Assembly (NCBI GenBank): GCA_023415525.1
Contig: JAEZKI010000229.1
Location: forward strand, 1-6,966
DNA: 6,966 bases
Direction of reading: 5' to 3'
Origin: Bacillota bacterium
GTDB taxonomy: Bacteria > Bacillota > Clostridia > Lachnospirales > Cellulosilyticaceae
How positions within the stretch are numbered: position 1 is the stretch's first letter; every line of letters begins with the position of its first letter. Both the position numbers and the translations under genes were made by a program. The notes under the pieces were generated by a model. It ran no database searches. It had not been told where the DNA came from and worked only from the letters and a program-made list of their open reading frames with translations. This document shows positions 6,091 to 6,966 of this stretch, piece after piece.

Positions 6091-6119
6091 ATTATACACA
6101 AATTATGTAAGAAAATCTA
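6091..6119 (-). promoter_or_regulatory. Probable promoter of the DUF969-DUF979-pcp-GGCT operon
   Basis: On the minus strand a perfect TATAAT (6091-6096) lies 34 bp before the DUF969 start. The -35 position at 17-bp spacing reads TAGATT (6114-6119), a poor match, so the promoter may be weak or need an activator. The leader would be about 27 nt, too short to hold a riboswitch. Confidence 0.5.
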
Positions 6120-6267
6120 TAAATTAACAGAAGCGTATTTGGAAATACCTGTAATAGCAAGATTAAAAATTATGAGAAATTGAGAGAACAAGTAGTTTTA
6201 AGCATTCTTAGGAAAGATAATTAGAAGGCTTTTATCCTATTATGAGTATGAGAAAGAAAGCCTAATT

Positions 6268-6369
6268 AAAAAGAGGGGTCTTCTCGCTAGAAATGTAGAT
6301 GCTTTCCTAAGTAAAATATTAGTTTACCTAGGAGAGACATTCATAAATGAGTGAGAGGTCCCCTCTTTT
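6268..6369 (-). terminator. Unusually long terminator-like hairpin after the DUF1576/116-aa operon
   Basis: The outer stem pairs AAAAGAGGGG (6269-6278) with CCCCTCTTTT (6360-6369). After one T-T mismatch it continues for nine pairs, including two wobbles (6280-6288 with 6350-6358). After an internal loop come AATGT/ACATT (6292-6296 with 6337-6341) and a 14-position arm (6302-6315 with 6323-6336, one mismatch) closing a 7-nt loop. On the minus strand it starts 17 nt after the 116-aa gene's stop and ends in TTTTT. On the plus strand four T follow. It is much longer than an ordinary terminator. Confidence 0.65.
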
Positions 6370-6385
6370 ACAGAAGAAATAAACC

Positions 6386-6736
6386 TTAATTGAGATATTT
6401 ACATAGTTCTATTGTAATATAATCCTTTTCTCGTATGATGGTGGCCCCATCTACCATTATTCCTATAAGCCAGAGCTGGCTTGTCTCACCAGGGTCTCCT
6501 GAGCCTACTAACTCCCAATAAATATCTTCAATACCTTCATTTTTTTGACCTTTTAAAATAGCCTCGATATCTTCTAATTTATATTCTAATTGTTTGTTGT
6601 AATTGGATTTAAAAGAAATAAACGCTTTATGGCCAACTTTTTTTATGGTTGAGTGAATATCTGAACCACCTAATCCAAAAAAGAACAGTGTTAATTCCTC
6701 AACGATTTTAGCAAGTTTCTTTTCAACATGTAACAT
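6386..6736 (-). CDS. Hypothetical protein of 116 residues, co-transcribed with a DUF1576 gene
   Basis: I do not recognise this family. The product is small, acidic and soluble, with no signal peptide or membrane helix. It begins with a helix (KKLAKIVEELTLFFFGLGG, about 6-24) followed by a charged alpha/beta pattern: a strand KAFISFKSN (38-45), a helix KLEDIEAILKG (53-63), then YWELVGSGD (73-81), LWLIGIMVDGATI (88-100) and YITIEL (106-111). The ATG has a strong AGGAGG (6745-6750) eight nt upstream, which runs into the TAA stop of the DUF1576 gene; the gap between the two reading frames is 5 bp. Tight coupling suggests a shared job, perhaps a cytoplasmic partner of the membrane protein. It is followed by a long hairpin. 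It is a real gene by spacing and ribosome site, function unknown. Confidence 0.85.
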   Translation of the reverse strand: MLHVEKKLAKIVEELTLFFFGLGGSDIHSTIKKVGHKAFISFKSNYNKQLEYKLEDIEAILKGQKNEGIEDIYWELVGSGDPGETSQLWLIGIMVDGATIIREKDYITIELCKYLN

Positions 6737-6741
6737 AAGAG

Positions 6742-6966
6742 TTACCTCCTAGAAGGGCTGGTAGTAAAATTTTTCATGAAACTTTCTATCAAAGGAACCA
6801 TAATGATAGCAACAATTCCAGAAGAAAATCCGTTGTTATAAAGATTTAAGCCAGAATACATTTGCGTGGTTGAAGTGACGATAGAAGTATGCAATATACC
6901 TGCACAAATTCCCGCTAGGACACCAAATTGACCTGCAATAGGTGCCAAACTTACACTAAATAGAGC
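6742..6966 (-). CDS. DUF1576 family membrane protein, C-terminal fragment (cut by the window edge)
   Basis: The frame is open to the last base, so the TTG at 6948 is internal and the gene continues outside the window; 74 residues are visible. The fragment reads LAPIAGQFGVLAGICAGILH, then a polar stretch with LNLYNNGFSSG, then a hydrophobic helix IVAIIMVPLIESF and a short basic tail. The GxFGxxAGxxAGxLH and GLNLYNNGF patterns match what I recall of the C-terminal end of DUF1576, a polytopic membrane family of unknown function in clostridia. The polar NLYNNGF segment between two hydrophobic stretches could be part of a substrate path. It is the upstream gene of the 116-aa protein, 5 bp apart. 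Confidence 0.8.
   Translation of the reverse strand, partial: ALFSVSLAPIAGQFGVLAGICAGILHTSIVTSTTQMYSGLNLYNNGFSSGIVAIIMVPLIESFMKNFTTSPSRR

Larger units (their letters stand above)
6058..6385. other. Intergenic region of 328 bp with nested inverted repeats, no gene seen
   Basis: No convincing coding sequence is present. The 5' end relative to the downstream operon holds its ribosome site and promoter. The rest holds a short hairpin (AGGCTTT at 6226-6232 with AAAGCCT at 6257-6263, flanked by AATTA/TAATT) and a 101-nt imperfect hairpin (6269-6369). CTTAGGAAAG at 6207-6216 is an exact inverted match to 6302-6311 inside that hairpin. Possible explanations are a terminator, an unrecognised structured RNA or a degenerate palindromic element. 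Confidence 0.6.

Noticed and set aside
6219..6267. Second hairpin (AGGCTTT/AAAGCCT) as a terminator
   Set aside because: There is no T run after it on either strand, and the loop is long (24 nt).
6268..6369. T-box leader or other named riboswitch in the long hairpin
   Set aside because: No T-box consensus (such as a GGGTGG-type motif) or other riboswitch core was seen, and the predicted promoter of the downstream operon lies after the hairpin.

Overview
The window looks like chromosome from a low-GC, anaerobic Firmicute of the class Clostridia, probably Lachnospirales-like. The reasons are AT-rich codon use, AGGAGG-type ribosome sites before nearly every gene, sigma-A-like TATAAT boxes, T-tailed hairpin terminators, and gene families typical of clostridia (EFR1 ferredoxin, DUF969/DUF979, DUF1576, a URO-D-like protein beside a rhamnose mutarotase). 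The assignment is inferred from style and gene content. There is no rRNA, tRNA, CRISPR array, phage gene or transposase.

Layout. (1) 2-1225, plus strand: the 3' part of a URO-D superfamily gene, then a complete L-rhamnose mutarotase gene. A bidirectional terminator (1347-1385) follows. (2) 1436-3195: a TetR-family regulator on the minus strand, diverging from a two-gene plus-strand operon that encodes an 82-aa two-helix membrane protein ('transporter suffix' type) and an EFR1-type flavodoxin/2x[4Fe-4S] ferredoxin. The gap between them holds a good promoter and a 16-bp palindrome with a related half-site over the -35 box. (3) 6057-3369, minus strand: a compact four-gene operon, DUF969 - DUF979 - pcp - gamma-glutamylcyclotransferase-like. 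Two of its junctions are TAATG overlaps, and it ends in a 24-bp hairpin with six U. (4) 6966-6386, minus strand: the 3' end of a DUF1576 membrane protein gene and an unrecognised 116-aa gene, followed by a 101-nt imperfect hairpin.

Function. The most coherent system is the third. Pcp cuts N-terminal pyroglutamate from peptides, and the GGCT-fold enzyme is expected to release 5-oxoproline from gamma-glutamyl compounds. Both therefore converge on 5-oxoproline, and the co-transcribed DUF969/DUF979 pair is a good candidate two-subunit carrier for 5-oxoproline or pyroglutamyl peptides. No 5-oxoprolinase (PxpABC) is in the window, so the product is either consumed elsewhere or moved across the membrane. 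The TetR/suffix/EFR1 group looks like a small self-contained redox-membrane module under local repression. All hairpins and repeats were paired by eye and no database was searched.
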